Shown here in pieces: positions 33,163 to 44,275 of a stretch of DNA of 64,000 bases. The notes under the pieces are model-generated. The model ran no database searches. It saw only the letters and a list, made by a program, of their open reading frames with translations, and was not told the DNA's origin. Both the position numbers and the translations under genes were made by a program. The stretch is from Nephrocerus scutellatus (lineage: Eukaryota; Arthropoda; Insecta; Diptera; Pipunculidae), in contig OX352762.1 of NCBI GenBank assembly GCA_947095585.1, forward strand, positions 49,461,540 to 49,525,539. The letters run 5' to 3'. Each line of letters opens with the position of its first letter. Position 1 is the first letter of the stretch.

Positions 33163-33247
33163 CCGGGCAAACCGCACAAACCGCACTACATTTTTGAACC
33201 GTACATAATGATTCAAACTTGCGGACGGCTACATTTCGAATTTCAAA
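33163..33247 (+). repeat. ~85-bp repeat, right copy (R85)
   Basis: Partner of 29020-29105; differs by a few substitutions and a short internal deletion after CACAAACCG. Followed by AT microsatellite (33290-33345). Confidence 0.8.
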
Positions 33248-33465
33248 TGTTTATTTGATTTCTTTTAATTTTAAAATAAAATTTAAAATAAAATATATAT
33301 ATATATAAAATTTAATATATATATATATATATATAAAATTAAAACAATATTTTTTTTAAAGTAGGAAGTGAAAATGTTTATTTGATTTAAAATTAAAAGA
33401 AATCAAAGAAACATTTTCACTTCCTATTTTAAAAAAAAATATTGTTTTTAAGTATATTGAATATA

Positions 33466-33757
33466 TGTTAGAGTGTATAAAATGTCCCCACATTACATTC
33501 AATTGTGCTAAACCAGTTTGGTTTTGCAATGATGTGGCATTATAGAATGGAATGAGAGATCCATCGAAGTCTCTGTTGAGTGTCTGGAATGTGTTTACAT
33601 TCCTTTTTGTGCTAACCCGATTTGGTTTTGTGTTCTTTTCAAAAGACAGATCTGCGAGTGCTTTGAAACTTGACGGCATTCGATTTTAGTGAGTCAAGCG
33701 AGAAGCCAGCCGGGTGGTCCGCAGCAGAATTGCTTCTTTTCTTTTTGCGTTTTATCA
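33466..33757 (+). repeat. 5' LTR of mdg3-like gypsy element
   Basis: 292 bp from TGTTAGAGTG to TTTTATCA. Nearly the same sequence recurs at 38749-39052, differing by scattered substitutions and a TTTTGCAATG duplication in the 3' copy. Preceded by TATA (33462-33465), matching TATA after the 3' LTR: a 4-bp target duplication. Confidence 0.92.
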
Positions 33758-33770
33758 TCAGAAGTGGGAT
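33758..33770 (+). other. Primer-binding site, tRNA-Leu type
   Basis: TCAGAAGTGGGAT immediately after the LTR is complementary to a tRNA-Leu 3' region just inside the CCA end, as known for mdg3. Confidence 0.7.
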
Positions 33771-34133
33771 AGCTCCCCTCCTTCTGCCTTAATAGAATAA
33801 AAACAGTTTTTTCTGCGAATTTTTTTTTTGAAAGTGCTTTGTTTTGTTTTGTGTTACAAAGGAACAAATTTTGTTAAAAGAAAAAAAAACTAATTTAATT
33901 GTCCGGATTATTATGTGCTCCATATTTACTGTCTGGATTACTGAGAAGTGCGGATTACTGAGTGTCAGAATTAGCAAAACACTAACACACTTAACAAGAA
34001 CATTATAGATAAAAACAGCAAAAACATACAACTACACGAGTGCCGAACTGAAACAAAGAAAAAAAAAGGATTAAAAATTACAAATTTTGGGGTAAGTTTG
34101 GTGAAAATTTTTTTTTGTTGATGTTCAAACAAA

Positions 34134-35048
34134 ATGCCACAGGAAAAGGCAAAAGGCCGGAGCAATAGCTCTAGATATGTACCACAAGAGGTTGGAGATA
34201 CTCCTGAAAATAGCGTTGCGGACACAATTAGCCGTATTTTGGGCTAAATGGTTCAGCAGCGTGACAGAACTGCCGCAGTTGGGTTCCCTTGTTTCGACCC
34301 CGTCCACTCCCGCGTTGATGTACACAAATGGTGTGCAGATGTTGATGCCAGAGTGACCCGTGATCAGCTTCAAAGCTTCGACACTATACCACGAGTGGAA
34401 AATGCGCTGCTCGGGAGGGCCAAATCGTGGTAAAAGCAATTCGGCTACCAGCATTATAGCTGTGAAGATTTAAAGGCATCTATCATCCACACGTTTTCAA
34501 GTGGTGCCGACGTGGTGCAGCAACTCCGAAAGGTTGCGAATTCCGAAAGTAATGAATTCCCAACATATACTGAGTTTGTAATGGAGAAATTTTCTCAAAT
34601 AAACTGGCTACCGTTCGAAGTTCCCGAGGACATGTTTGTTCGTATAGTAGTCGGAAACATTTCCGAAGTTAGTCCTCGAAATTCTCTGACATTTGTTATG
34701 CCAAAAACTGTCCAAAATTTGATCGACCATTTTTCCTCTATTCGGGAAACACCCATTCAAAAATCTGATACCCCAGCCTTTCGTCAACTTTCACGAAAGT
34801 TAAACGATTTTACACCTGTAGGCCCTATAGCTAAACGCTCTCGTTTAGATTCCGATCGACGTTGTTTTCAGTGTGGCCAGGTTGGGCACCTAAGAGCTAA
34901 TTGTCCATGAAAAACTGTGGCAAAAACTACTCCTGCTGAGACATCTACAAATGTTAGAAAGTGCTCTTTCTGTCGCAAACTAGGCCACGACGAGAACACC
35001 TGTTGGGCAAAACAAAGAACAGAGCGGAAGAGAGTAAATCTGTGTTGA
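34134..35048 (+). pseudogene. gag: Gag of mdg3-like element, three nonsense codons
   Basis: ATG at 34134. The frame is interrupted by TAA at 34245-34247, TAA at 34431-34433 and TGA at 34908-34910 but otherwise reads through. Capsid landmarks: FDPVHSRVDVHKWCADVD, LGRAKSW and YTEFVMEKFSQINWLPF. Two zinc knuckles: CFQCGQVGHLRANC, then CSFCRKLGHDENTC. 33771-34133 is the leader. Confidence 0.85.
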
Positions 35049-35057
35049 CATATTACA

Positions 35058-35396
35058 TTGTCCGAAGGGACGACCGCGGTATTGATCAATGGGGAAGTTT
35101 TTCACTGCTTGTTGGACTCCGGTTCAGACTGCTCCCTTATACGGTCGGATGTTGCTGACATGGTATCATCAAAGAGAGACGCTCATTTTCTGGTAGTTCA
35201 AGGAATCGGAAACGACTCGATAAACCTGACCGAGAAACTCGACACTAAAGTTGAATTCGAAGAAATTACTGTTGACGTAACCTTCCATGTTATGGACCAC
35301 AAATTGATGAAAAATGATTTGATTATCGGTAGGGATATTTTCAAAGACTCATCATTGGAAATTGCAGTGGATGCCCATGGATCGACTCTACGATGA
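35058..35396 (+). pseudogene. Retropepsin of mdg3-like element
   Basis: LLDSGSDCSLIRSDV (DSG-type active site) and [13 protein letters not shown] (distal motif) in one 112-codon frame. Separated from gag and RT by frame changes, so presumably part of a once continuous Pol. Confidence 0.75.
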
Positions 35397-36771
35397 CATC
35401 GCGAACCAGTTCAGGTCTTGTAACGCAAGCGACCGTAAATAATCCAAAACTATCATCGGTGACCGAGAGAAAGTTAAATGAAATCCTTAAAAAGTTTTTG
35501 ATAATTTCGGGATTTCCAACTGTAAAAGTTACTACCGGGTCCTTAAAAATACGGGTATCTAAAGAATCTGACATTTTTTACAGGCCTTATCGTATGGCAC
35601 ATAGCGAACGCCAAATAACATCAGAAATTATTAAGGAACTTAAAAACCACGAAATTATTAGAGATAGTAGTTCCCCCTATGCCAGTCCTGTAGTTCTAGT
35701 CCGAAAAAAGAACGGCCAGAACCGTCTTTGTGTAGATTTTAGGGTCCTTAATAAGGTTACCCTAAAAGACCGCTACCCTTTGCCGAGAATAGACGATCAG
35801 TTGGATAGGCTGGATTTTATCAAATCCCAATTGCGGAGGAATCCATCGAAAAAACCGCTTTTGTTACGCCAGATGGACACTTCGAGTTCCTACGAATGCC
35901 GTTTAGACTTGCCAATGCACCCGCTGTCTTTCAACGAGCAATCAATGCAGCTCTCGGAAATCTTAAAGACTCTACAGTGCTGGTCTACCTCGACGATGTA
36001 TTGGTTCCATCGAAAAACGAAGAAGATGGACTTGAAAAGCTTGACGCAGTTTTGCAGGCATTAACGGAATGTGGATTTTCGATTAACATGGAAAAGTGTA
36101 AGTTTTTACAAACAAAAATTGAGTATTTACGCCGTGAGATATCGTTTGACGGGATAAGAGCTAGCTGCAATAAAATAGACGCGCTTGTACGATAACCCAC
36201 TCCAATAAACGTCAAAATGGTGCGACAATTTATGGGTTTGGCAAACTATTTTCGCAAATTTGTTCCAGAATTTACTGCAAAGACCAGTTGTATCACCTCA
36301 CTCACCAAAAACAATTCAAACTTCGACTGGACTGACGAATGTGAAGCGGCAAGACTTTACATAATAAACCAACTCACGACACGACCAGTGCTAGTGATAT
36401 TCAATCCGGACCTTCCGACAGAGTTGCACACTGATGCCAGTGCTATAGGATATGGTGCAGTTTTGTTTCAGCGCATCAATGGGCGCTTACACGTAGTTGC
36501 ATTCTACAGTCAGGCAACAAAGGGATACGAGAGCAAATACCACAGCTATGAGCTAGAGACCTTGGCCGTGGTAAATGCTGTTAAGTATTTTCGCATGTAC
36601 ATTTTAGGTATTAGATTTCTTGTAGTCACCGACTGCAATGCATTAAAAGCAAAGAAACAAAAAAGAGACTTACTGCCGCGCGTCGCACGATGGTGGATGT
36701 ATCTTCAAGATTTTTATTTTGACATCGAAGATACAGAAAAGGGAATACTATGCTGCATGCCGATTACTTGA
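35393..36771 (+). pseudogene. pol: RT and RNase H of mdg3-like element, motif A deleted
   Basis: [57 protein letters not shown] ~15-codon deletion near 35815 removes motif A with its catalytic Asp and shifts the frame. It resumes with [19 protein letters not shown] and the catalytic YLDDVL near 35985. Then MVRQFMGLANYFRKFVPEF and RNase H (LHTDASAIGYGAVLFQ, YHSYELETLAVVNAVKYFR, VVTDCNALKA). A TAA at 36193 and other lesions follow. It cannot encode active RT. Confidence 0.85.
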
Positions 36772-36779
36772 GCCGAAAT

Positions 36780-37968
36780 GTCCCCACCACATCTACTTGT
36801 TTACTTGTTACCGTTTGAATAGTCTTACGGACACATGGCTCAATATTGAGCAGCGTAAAGATTCGAACACCTCTGAAATAATCCAAAAGATCAACGCTGG
36901 TGATACCAACACTAAATCCCAGTATGCAGAAAAAAGCGGATTGCTGTATAAGAAAATTGGCAAATCTGAAAAACTTTTCATACCACAGCAATGTCAGCTA
37001 TCACTTATAAGGAACTTTCACGAGGATAATTGTCACGTTGGATGGGAAAAAACACTGGAAAAAAATGCTTGATTTGTATTGTAGCCAAAAGACCAAAAAG
37101 AAAAGCAATGCGAACTGCACCCAATAGAAAAGAAGCCGATCCCCTTTCATACCATCCATGCAGACTATATGGGACCCTTTTACGGAAGAAATAAGAAAGA
37201 AAGAAAAATAAGAAATGCGTTTACAAAATTTATTTTGCTATTTCCCAGCAAAACCTTGAAAACATCGGAAACAGTCCAACATTTCCACAATTTTGTAATG
37301 CTGTTTGGTGCCCCTTTTAAGATTATAACCGATCGAGGATCAAATTTTACAAGTGAAGAATTCAGAAAGCTATGTGTTTCCTTTGGGATTGAACATCACT
37401 TGATAGCTCCAGGTGCTAGTAGGGCAAATGGTTAAGTGGAGAGATACGTCGACACCGTTGCCAACTTAATGCGGACAAATTTAGACACCAACCTTGAATG
37501 GACAAGTTACATAAGCCGAGTTCAACTAGCCTTAAACACAACCATCAACAAAACGACTGGATTATCACCTTTAAAAATACTGACAGGAATCAGCGGGCGA
37601 ACACCCAAGATAGGAGCTCTTTTGTCGGAACTTGGCATAGAACCCGAATATGAAGATGTGCAGGCGATTCGAGAGCTACCAAATGAACGATTACAGGAAA
37701 ATGCTCAAAGTATGAAAACACGATTTGATAAAAGTAAATGCGCACCGAGCCGTTTGGATATTGGGACGCAAGTATTGAATACAAAAGCAACCAAATTCGC
37801 AAGTCCAAAATGGATGTTCATTACCGTGGACCTTATGAAGTAGTTGGTATATTGCCAAACGATCGCTATAAGCTAAAGAGGGAGAACTCAAACACTATTG
37901 TCATTGCGGCTAGAGAAGAGATCCGTCATATTACATGTGTGGACAATAAAGATCAAAGAGGTGCGTAG
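36780..37968 (+). pseudogene. pol: Integrase of mdg3-like element, degenerate
   Basis: HHCC region with LIRNFHEDNCHVGWEKTLE then a frame break near 37070. Core: TIHADYMGPF-like sequence near 37160, KIITDRGSNFTSEEFRKL and ASRANGxVERYVDTV with a TAA at 37433 inside. C-terminus LDIGTQVL and YRGPYEVVGILPNDRYKL. Several frame changes. Confidence 0.8.
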
Positions 37969-38019
37969 TTTAAAATATTTTTGTTTGTTTGTTTTGGTTT
38001 TGTTTGTTTTGTTGTACCA

Positions 38020-38365
38020 GGTAAATTGGTCGTAGCCAAGCTTAAGATTGCCTCTGAGCTATGAACCTGTTTAGAGTTAGAATTTTTGGCCTTAGCCAAG
38101 CTTAGGATTGCCTCTGAGCTATGAATCTGTTTAAAGTTAGTATTGTTGGTCTTAGCCAAGCTTAAAATTCCCTCTGAGCTATGAACCTGTTTAGAGTTAG
38201 AATTTTTGGCCTTAGCCAAGCTTAAGATTGCCTCTGAGCTATGAACCTGTTTAAATTATTATTTTTGGTCGTAGTTAAGCTTAAGATTGCCTCTGAGCTA
38301 TGAACGTGTCTAAAGTAAAAAATTTGTTTGTTTTAGTCAAGCTTAAGATTGCCTCTGAACTAATG
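38020..38365 (+). repeat. 60-bp tandem repeats in 3' UTR of mdg3-like element
   Basis: Six units, each carrying AGCCAAGCTTAAGATTGCCTCTGAGCTATGAA or a variant, spaced 60 bp (59-62 at the end). They lie after pol and before the 3' LTR. The period creates a false 88-codon minus-strand frame. Confidence 0.9.
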
Positions 38366-38748
38366 TGGTCGTAAACAAGAATAAAGTCTTTTTTTTATTA
38401 TTTAATTTTTTTACCTTTACTGGCACAACATAACATTGCGATGTTAGGTTCATCCTTCTATTTTGTTTTTTCTATCATAATAAAGTTCAAACTATTACAG
38501 GAATGTCATAATTATGCTGTTCAAAAGAAAGGATGCATAGAAAGTACGCTAAGAAGGATGGTCGCAAAAGAAACCTACCAGAAACTAAATACATATTTTT
38601 TTTCTCTTCTCTTTCAAAAAAAAAATTATACTACCTGTATTGAATTGCATTTTGTTTTGTTTTGTTTTGAAAAAGAAAAAAAAAGAAAGAAAGAAAGAGA
38701 AAATAATGTTTTATTTCATCGAGAGCGATGAATTCTGCAGGATGGCCG
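38366..38748 (+). other. 3' non-coding region of mdg3-like element
   Basis: AT-rich, with A-runs and AAAGAAAG purine stretches at 38665-38705. No clear polypurine tract directly abuts the LTR. Confidence 0.5.
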
Positions 38749-39052
38749 TGTTAGAGTGGATAAAATGTGTCCCCATATTACATTCAATTGTGCTAAACCA
38801 GTTTGGTTTTGCAATGTTTTGCAATGATGTGGCATTATAGAATGGAATGGGAGATCCATCGAAGTCTCTGTTGAGTGTCTGGAATGTGTTTACATTCCTT
38901 TTTATGCTAAACCGGTTTGGTTTTGTGTTCTTTTCAATAGGCAGATCTGCGAGTGCTTTGAAACTTGACGGCATTCGATTTTAGTGAGTCAAGCGAGAAG
39001 CCAGCCGGGTGGTCTGCCGCAGAATTGCTTCTTTTCTTTTTGCGTTTTATCA
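38749..39052 (+). repeat. 3' LTR of mdg3-like gypsy element
   Basis: 304 bp, partner of 33466-33757, ending TTTTATCA followed by TATA (39053-39056). Differs mainly by a short TTTTGCAATG duplication and a handful of substitutions, so insertion is not very recent, in keeping with the many coding lesions. Confidence 0.92.
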
Positions 39053-39056
39053 TATA

Positions 39057-40700
39057 TGTGTTTATAAGTATTTTAAATATATGCATGGATAAATGAAATA
39101 TATGAGATTGTTAATAGCAATAAGTAAGTGTTTATAATATAAAAAAATAATGTATATTTGGTATAAATAAAGAATATGTGAAATATGTTATGTAGAATCT
39201 AGGTATGATTAATTAAATTGTGTAGAATAAATTATGAGTACCATACTATCGCAGAAATTTTACTACTGGTTCACCCTGTGTCCCTGGTTGCGATCTGATT
39301 ATATTAAAATCTAAGTCATCCTCTTACTTTCATCAGTGTCCTGACTGTCCTCATCACTTGATGTGTTTTCAAATATAGCTATGATTATTGTAATCGTGCT
39401 GCAAAAGTTGCGTAGTTGTTGTTGTTACCAATGCTGCTATGGTAGCTGTATTTTATTTGCCGAGGAATAAGGAATTACAAATACAATTGCACTGTCGAAT
39501 TCCTTCTTTGGAATTTGAAAAAGAATTCCTTATTCGGATTCCAAATAAAATACAGCTGATGTCAATGCGGTAAAGAATTAAGTAGCTTCGCAGCTTGTGC
39601 TGCACAAAAAATGGCTGGCAGTCGGTATGAACGAAATTGCGGCTATATTTTGAACCAACTTACAATCTGCTTGTAGGGTGACAATTTGACATATGCATTT
39701 GCATTTTGCTATTTTCATCCAATTTTAAGTAGCTGCGTAAACTGCGCAGTCGATTTTTCTTTTGTTCATTTTCTATCAGTGATCTGCTCTGCTCTTTCTA
39801 TCAACATTGCATAAAATGTGAGAGAGTGCCCTCGTGTTTGGTCGTGTAACAGAAAAAAAAATACTAATAAGTTACAGAAAAAAAAGCCGCATGTAACAAT
39901 GACAACCTGCAAGCTTCCTTGCAACTATTTCCTTTTCTTTTCGCTTATCTTATCCTTACTCATGTTTACACTAAATAGAGTAAATAACTCTTCGATCAAT
40001 TACAGAAGGAAGAGACGAGAGAACCATGCAAAAGAAATTTAATGATGAATAATTGGCCTGCATGTTTCTCTCTTCAAATTTAATTTTTCTTCAATTTATT
40101 TTAAAACTACTCAATTTTTTTATGAGTTGAAACCAAAAGCTGAGCTGTTCTCTGCTCATCTCACATTACTAATTGAATTTAATTAAAAGCTTTAAACTCG
40201 GAAATTATTTTATAACAACATAAACTGGAAAACTAGATATACACTTTAATTTAAGTTAAAATTAAAAAAAATTATAAAATAAAATAAAAATTAAATAAAA
40301 AAATAAAAAATAAAGAGTTCATTGTCAATAAATGTTTGTAACCGTTGTCACGCTCAAAACCATCGCAGCCGTGTAGACGACACAGCCTATCCTGCTCTTT
40401 TTTTATTATGTTATCGTGCAAACGAAGGTAGCCATTTTAATTTTTCACGTAAAAATTTTTTCGACGCAAACATTTGCTTTAAAGTGTGGTTGTTGTTGTT
40501 GAAGAAACTCCAGGCCTGAAACGAGACCAAGAGGAAACCCTCCAAACATTAAACTCTCATTCACAGTACAAATAAACCCATTCAATTTCGTTGTGTACTT
40601 AAATTAACTAAAGGCTAATGGCAAGCAAAGCGGATAGAAAATAAAAGTTACTATACTAATTAGATAAACTAAAGGTGGTGTTAGTTATCGAGTTAGGTTG
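39057..40700. other. AT-rich region without recognisable genes
   Basis: No coding motif on either strand. Contains the foldback at 39444-39557, an AT/poly-A-rich block at 40190-40320 and no tRNA or LTR signal I can support. Confidence 0.5.
39444..39557. repeat. 114-bp imperfect inverted repeat (foldback)
   Basis: The left arm begins AGCTGTATTTTATTTG and the right arm ends CAAATAAAATACAGCT; both continue into GAATAAGGAATT/AATTCCTTATTC. The centre holds a further GAATTCC/GGAATT pair. It could form a long hairpin; possibly a MITE remnant, though no target duplication was seen. Confidence 0.75.
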
Positions 40701-40749
40701 ACAGGCCAAGAAAAGAGGCCGCGCCAACGGGGTGAGATCATAGATCTGC

Positions 40750-43210
40750 AACGTCCAAATCCGTTGGGTGTAGGGGGCAAAGCAATAGGTGTTTGGTAGT
40801 ATGGGTGCCTTGGTTAAAGTCGGGGCAGAGATCATTGGTGCCAGGGATAATGCGAACTTGATAGCTCTGAAGTATATGGCACCAACCCGACCGAAGTTGT
40901 TCCAGGGTTGTCCGGGTTTCCCTGGGCAGCGACTTTTCGCTGTTATTTATTGGGGGTTGTATACCAAGGACCCTATTAACCTTGTAATAGCTTCATACGT
41001 CGTCACAAGGACTTCTTTGTCCTTTCCATATGCTGTTCCAGTTAGGGCTTTAAGAACCCTATTACGACTGTTCACATTACTGCAAATATTTTTTGCGTGC
41101 CTAGAGAAGGTAAGGAGGTTTTCGAATATGACTCCTAAAATGTTAGGGTTATTGACTGTAGGGATAGTTTCATTGTTAATACGAATGTCTAGTGAAAGCC
41201 TGACTTCTTAAGTCGTAGAGGTGCACAGCGTAGCAGATGATTTTTGGGAAGCGAGGTGGAGTTTCCTTTTCTTGAAAAATTCAGATAGCTCTGTCAGGTA
41301 GGAATTTATCCTATGTGTGACCTCGTTTACATCTGCACCGTAGGCAGCAACAGAGCCATCAGATTAAAAAAGATTAAATAAGATGGGGGAGAGGACCTCT
41401 CCTTGTGGGACTCCCATCTTAAGTTTCCGATGCTTTGAGCAGGAATTTCTGAATTCCACATATGCGCTCCTACCATTTATGTAAGCTGACAGGAACCTTT
41501 TGGTGGAGTCGGGGAGAGTGGAATTCAGTATGTCCTTTAGGAGAGTAGAGTGGTCAACCGTGTCGAAAGCCTTGGACAAGTCAAGTGCCACGAGAGCAGT
41601 GCGCCAATGCGGGCGACGGTGGTTAAGACCGTCTAAAATGTGGGACGTCAGCTCTGTTAAGGCGGTAGTAGTGCTGCGATGTTTCCTAAGGCCATGTTTT
41701 TGGGAGGCGAGACTGGGGAGGAGAAGTGTCTCTAAAGTTTTGGCTATTGGAGAGAGCAGCGAAATTGGTCTATAGGACGATCCTTCGTGGGCGGATTTGC
41801 CAGGCTTTAAAACTGGAACTATTCTGGCAATTTTCCAAACGTTTGGTATGGCGAGGTTTTCCATGGTTAGGTTGAAGATTTTTCCAACATAATCCAGGCT
41901 GAAGTTAGGCTGGAGAAGCTATACTTCTTCACCATAAACATGGAAATCCCGTCTGGCCCAAGTGCCTTGGAAGGTTTAGCCTTTCTAATGGCTTCTTGCA
42001 TTACAAGTGCGGTGAAGGCAGTGTGGTTTAGGTCGCATTTTAACGCTTTTAGTTTGCGTAAAACTGGACGAATGGTTTTTTCGTGAGCTGACGGGTGTTC
42101 GACGAATTGTCGTGAAAAATGTGATGCGCACTTTTTACTGCTGTCGTATTGGTGGTCGTTAAATGAGATAAAGGTTAGGCCCTGAGATTGGGATTTCCCA
42201 GAAAGACCTTTGACCGTAGACCAGAGTTTTTTGGATCCTAGCGTGAAGTTCTCAACACTCAGCCACTTGGATCGCCGGTGATCGGCATCCAGTTTTTGTA
42301 TGTCCTTGGTTAGCTGAGTAACTTGAGGGTCAGCAGGATCCGTAACTCTTTGTTAGTCGCGACGCTCGGAGTCGGAGGGCTTCCGGCGGAAAGGATGGAA
42401 TGACTTTTTGATTCTTCCGGCAGGAATGAATCTTTTGGCGAATGTCAAGGAAGGCCTTCTCACTAGATTTTGCGTTCAGTGAATAAGGCAACAGGTGTAA
42501 TTTTGTATCGACGAATTCAGCGAAGCCTTGTCAATTGGCTTTGTTGTGGTTTATGAAGGTTCGCTGTTCGGATATGACAAAGTTGTCTGGTCTATCCACT
42601 GTGATCACAATGGGGATGTAAGCGCTGGTGCTGCCTGCCATTGTAGGGAAACTAATAGCGAAGAGCTGGTTATTGTGATATCAGGCGAGCAAGAGTACGT
42701 ACCGGTGATCCTGGTGGGAAAATCATCATTCAAGGTGACAAAGTCAGTTTTTTATAATAGGTCCACAATGCAGTTTCCACGGTTGTCCTCAGGGAGAGTG
42801 GATAACCAAAGGGGGTGATGGGCATTGAAGTCCCCCATCACAATTTTGTTTTCACCCTGGAGAAGGTGCAGTAGGGATGGTTGCTAACCGTTTGCTGTGC
42901 TGTTTACGGGGGGTATGTAAACATTGGTGAGTAATAACTCGAAGTCTCCAGTGCTAACTGAAATACTCATTACCTCAAGATGAGGGTCGGGGGAGTGTTG
43001 CTGGCTGATGTATTTGTATGATACATTCTGGTGAAGAATAAAAGCGAGTCCCCGCCTCTTTCAAATCTGTCGTGTCGAATGATTGGATAACCGTCAAAGG
43101 ATGTCAATGAGTATGAGTTGGGAATTTTGGTCTCCTGCACGGCAGCAATTAAGATGTTATTGAGAAACATATAGTGGATGATTTCTCTTAATTTGTTTCG
43201 CAGGCCATTA
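40750..43210 (-). pseudogene. ORF2 (endonuclease, RT) of I-like non-LTR retrotransposon
   Basis: The endonuclease begins near 43210 with QWNCNGLRNKL, AAVQETK and GGDSLLFF. The middle carries GDFNAH-type sequence near 42800 and RT near 41364-41864: YRPISLLSPIAKTLETLL, ALVALDLSKAFDTVDH, KMGVPQGEVLSPILFNLF. A YADD-type region falls in the broken stretch at 41300-41360. The tail reads NNETIPTVNNPNILGV then FSRHAKNIC (40980-41200). Many stops and frame changes. The 3' end is near 40690-40750. I/Nimb-like placement is tentative. Confidence 0.78.
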
Positions 43211-43520
43211 CAGTTCCATTGAAAGATCTTGAAAGAATTAACTGAATGGCCTGTGTGCTGGCTGTGTTGAGTTTGTTGAGGGGGGTCGGTGCATTGTTAG
43301 TGCAGTTAGTGTGGTGGAGATGGAATGGGGGTGGAGGTTGTTGTGAAGCTCCTTGGGAGAAGCATGTGCCAACGAAATTAATGTTATAGTCGTTGGCACT
43401 GTGTAGCCCTGAGCATTGCCGCAGATGACACCATTTAGCACAACTGTTGCAACGCACAGAGGCTTAATTTTCCCGGATAGGACAGTTACAGACCAAGCAG
43501 TACCAGATCCTGGGACCTGG
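43188..43520 (-). pseudogene. ORF1 end / Cys-rich finger of the I-like LINE
   Basis: Reads CLVCNCPIREN, a TAA, then VRCNSCAKWCHLRQCSGLH: a CX2C-CX2C-WCHL-C pattern of PHD/RING type seen ahead of the endonuclease in such LINEs. A Pro/Thr/His-rich linker follows, then a frame change into the endonuclease. Confidence 0.65.
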
Positions 43521-43524
43521 GTTC

Positions 43525-44270
43525 GATTCGATTGGTTCTACGCACCGAAAGGACCCCAATTCCTATCAAGACTTTAGGCCAAAGATCGCCAATACAACAA
43601 CAGGTTTAAGATTTGATCACCTGGATCCACTTCTTTAATTTAACTTTAAGTGTTGTTGTTGTTGTCGATGCTGTTGCTGCACAAATGAAGGCAGCTTCTT
43701 TAATTTTTAATTAAAAATGGTTTCGTCCCAAACTGTATTTTTAGCTGCGTACTGTAAAAATCTGCTAACCTTGGGTTTTTGTACAGCTATGGGATATATT
43801 TTATATTTATTATTATTATTATTAGATTTACACTCCATCACCAAAAAATGTCAACATAAAAATTTTCGCCGTTTTTTATGTAGAGTTTCGGGGTCACCAG
43901 TGTGGAGGTTCTTGGCATCGGCAGCATGGACAATATGGCCGTCGTCTTGGTGTTGAAATAATTAGGGTTTTTAGTTTGTAGATTTTAATAATTATTTCTT
44001 TATTTTATTATAATATAATAATATTTTCTTAGTTTATACTTTTGTACAGATATTATCACTAGATTTAATTTGAAAACTTAACATTTATATTACTTATTTT
44101 AACTTCTTTCAATTATTACAGAGTTCGTTTAGTACTTGCCTCTTCGATGTCTTAGCTTCGATTAGTTGTTATAAAACGACCGAAAACGAGAGATGCATCG
44201 AAGGCAAAAATCTGTTCACACAATTTGTATGTGTTGCAAAAACAATCACTACAGCCCCATGTACTTTGTT
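43525..44270. other. Spacer between two LINE fragments
   Basis: 43525-43600 is probably LINE leader. The rest is AT-rich with a short GTTGTTGTTGTT run near 43650 and an ATT run near 43810; no gene seen. Confidence 0.45.
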
Positions 44271-44275
44271 TTGCT

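Noticed and set aside
37953..38219. 88-codon minus-strand frame with repeated peptide
   Set aside because: Artefact of 60-bp repeats in the 3' UTR of a plus-strand element.
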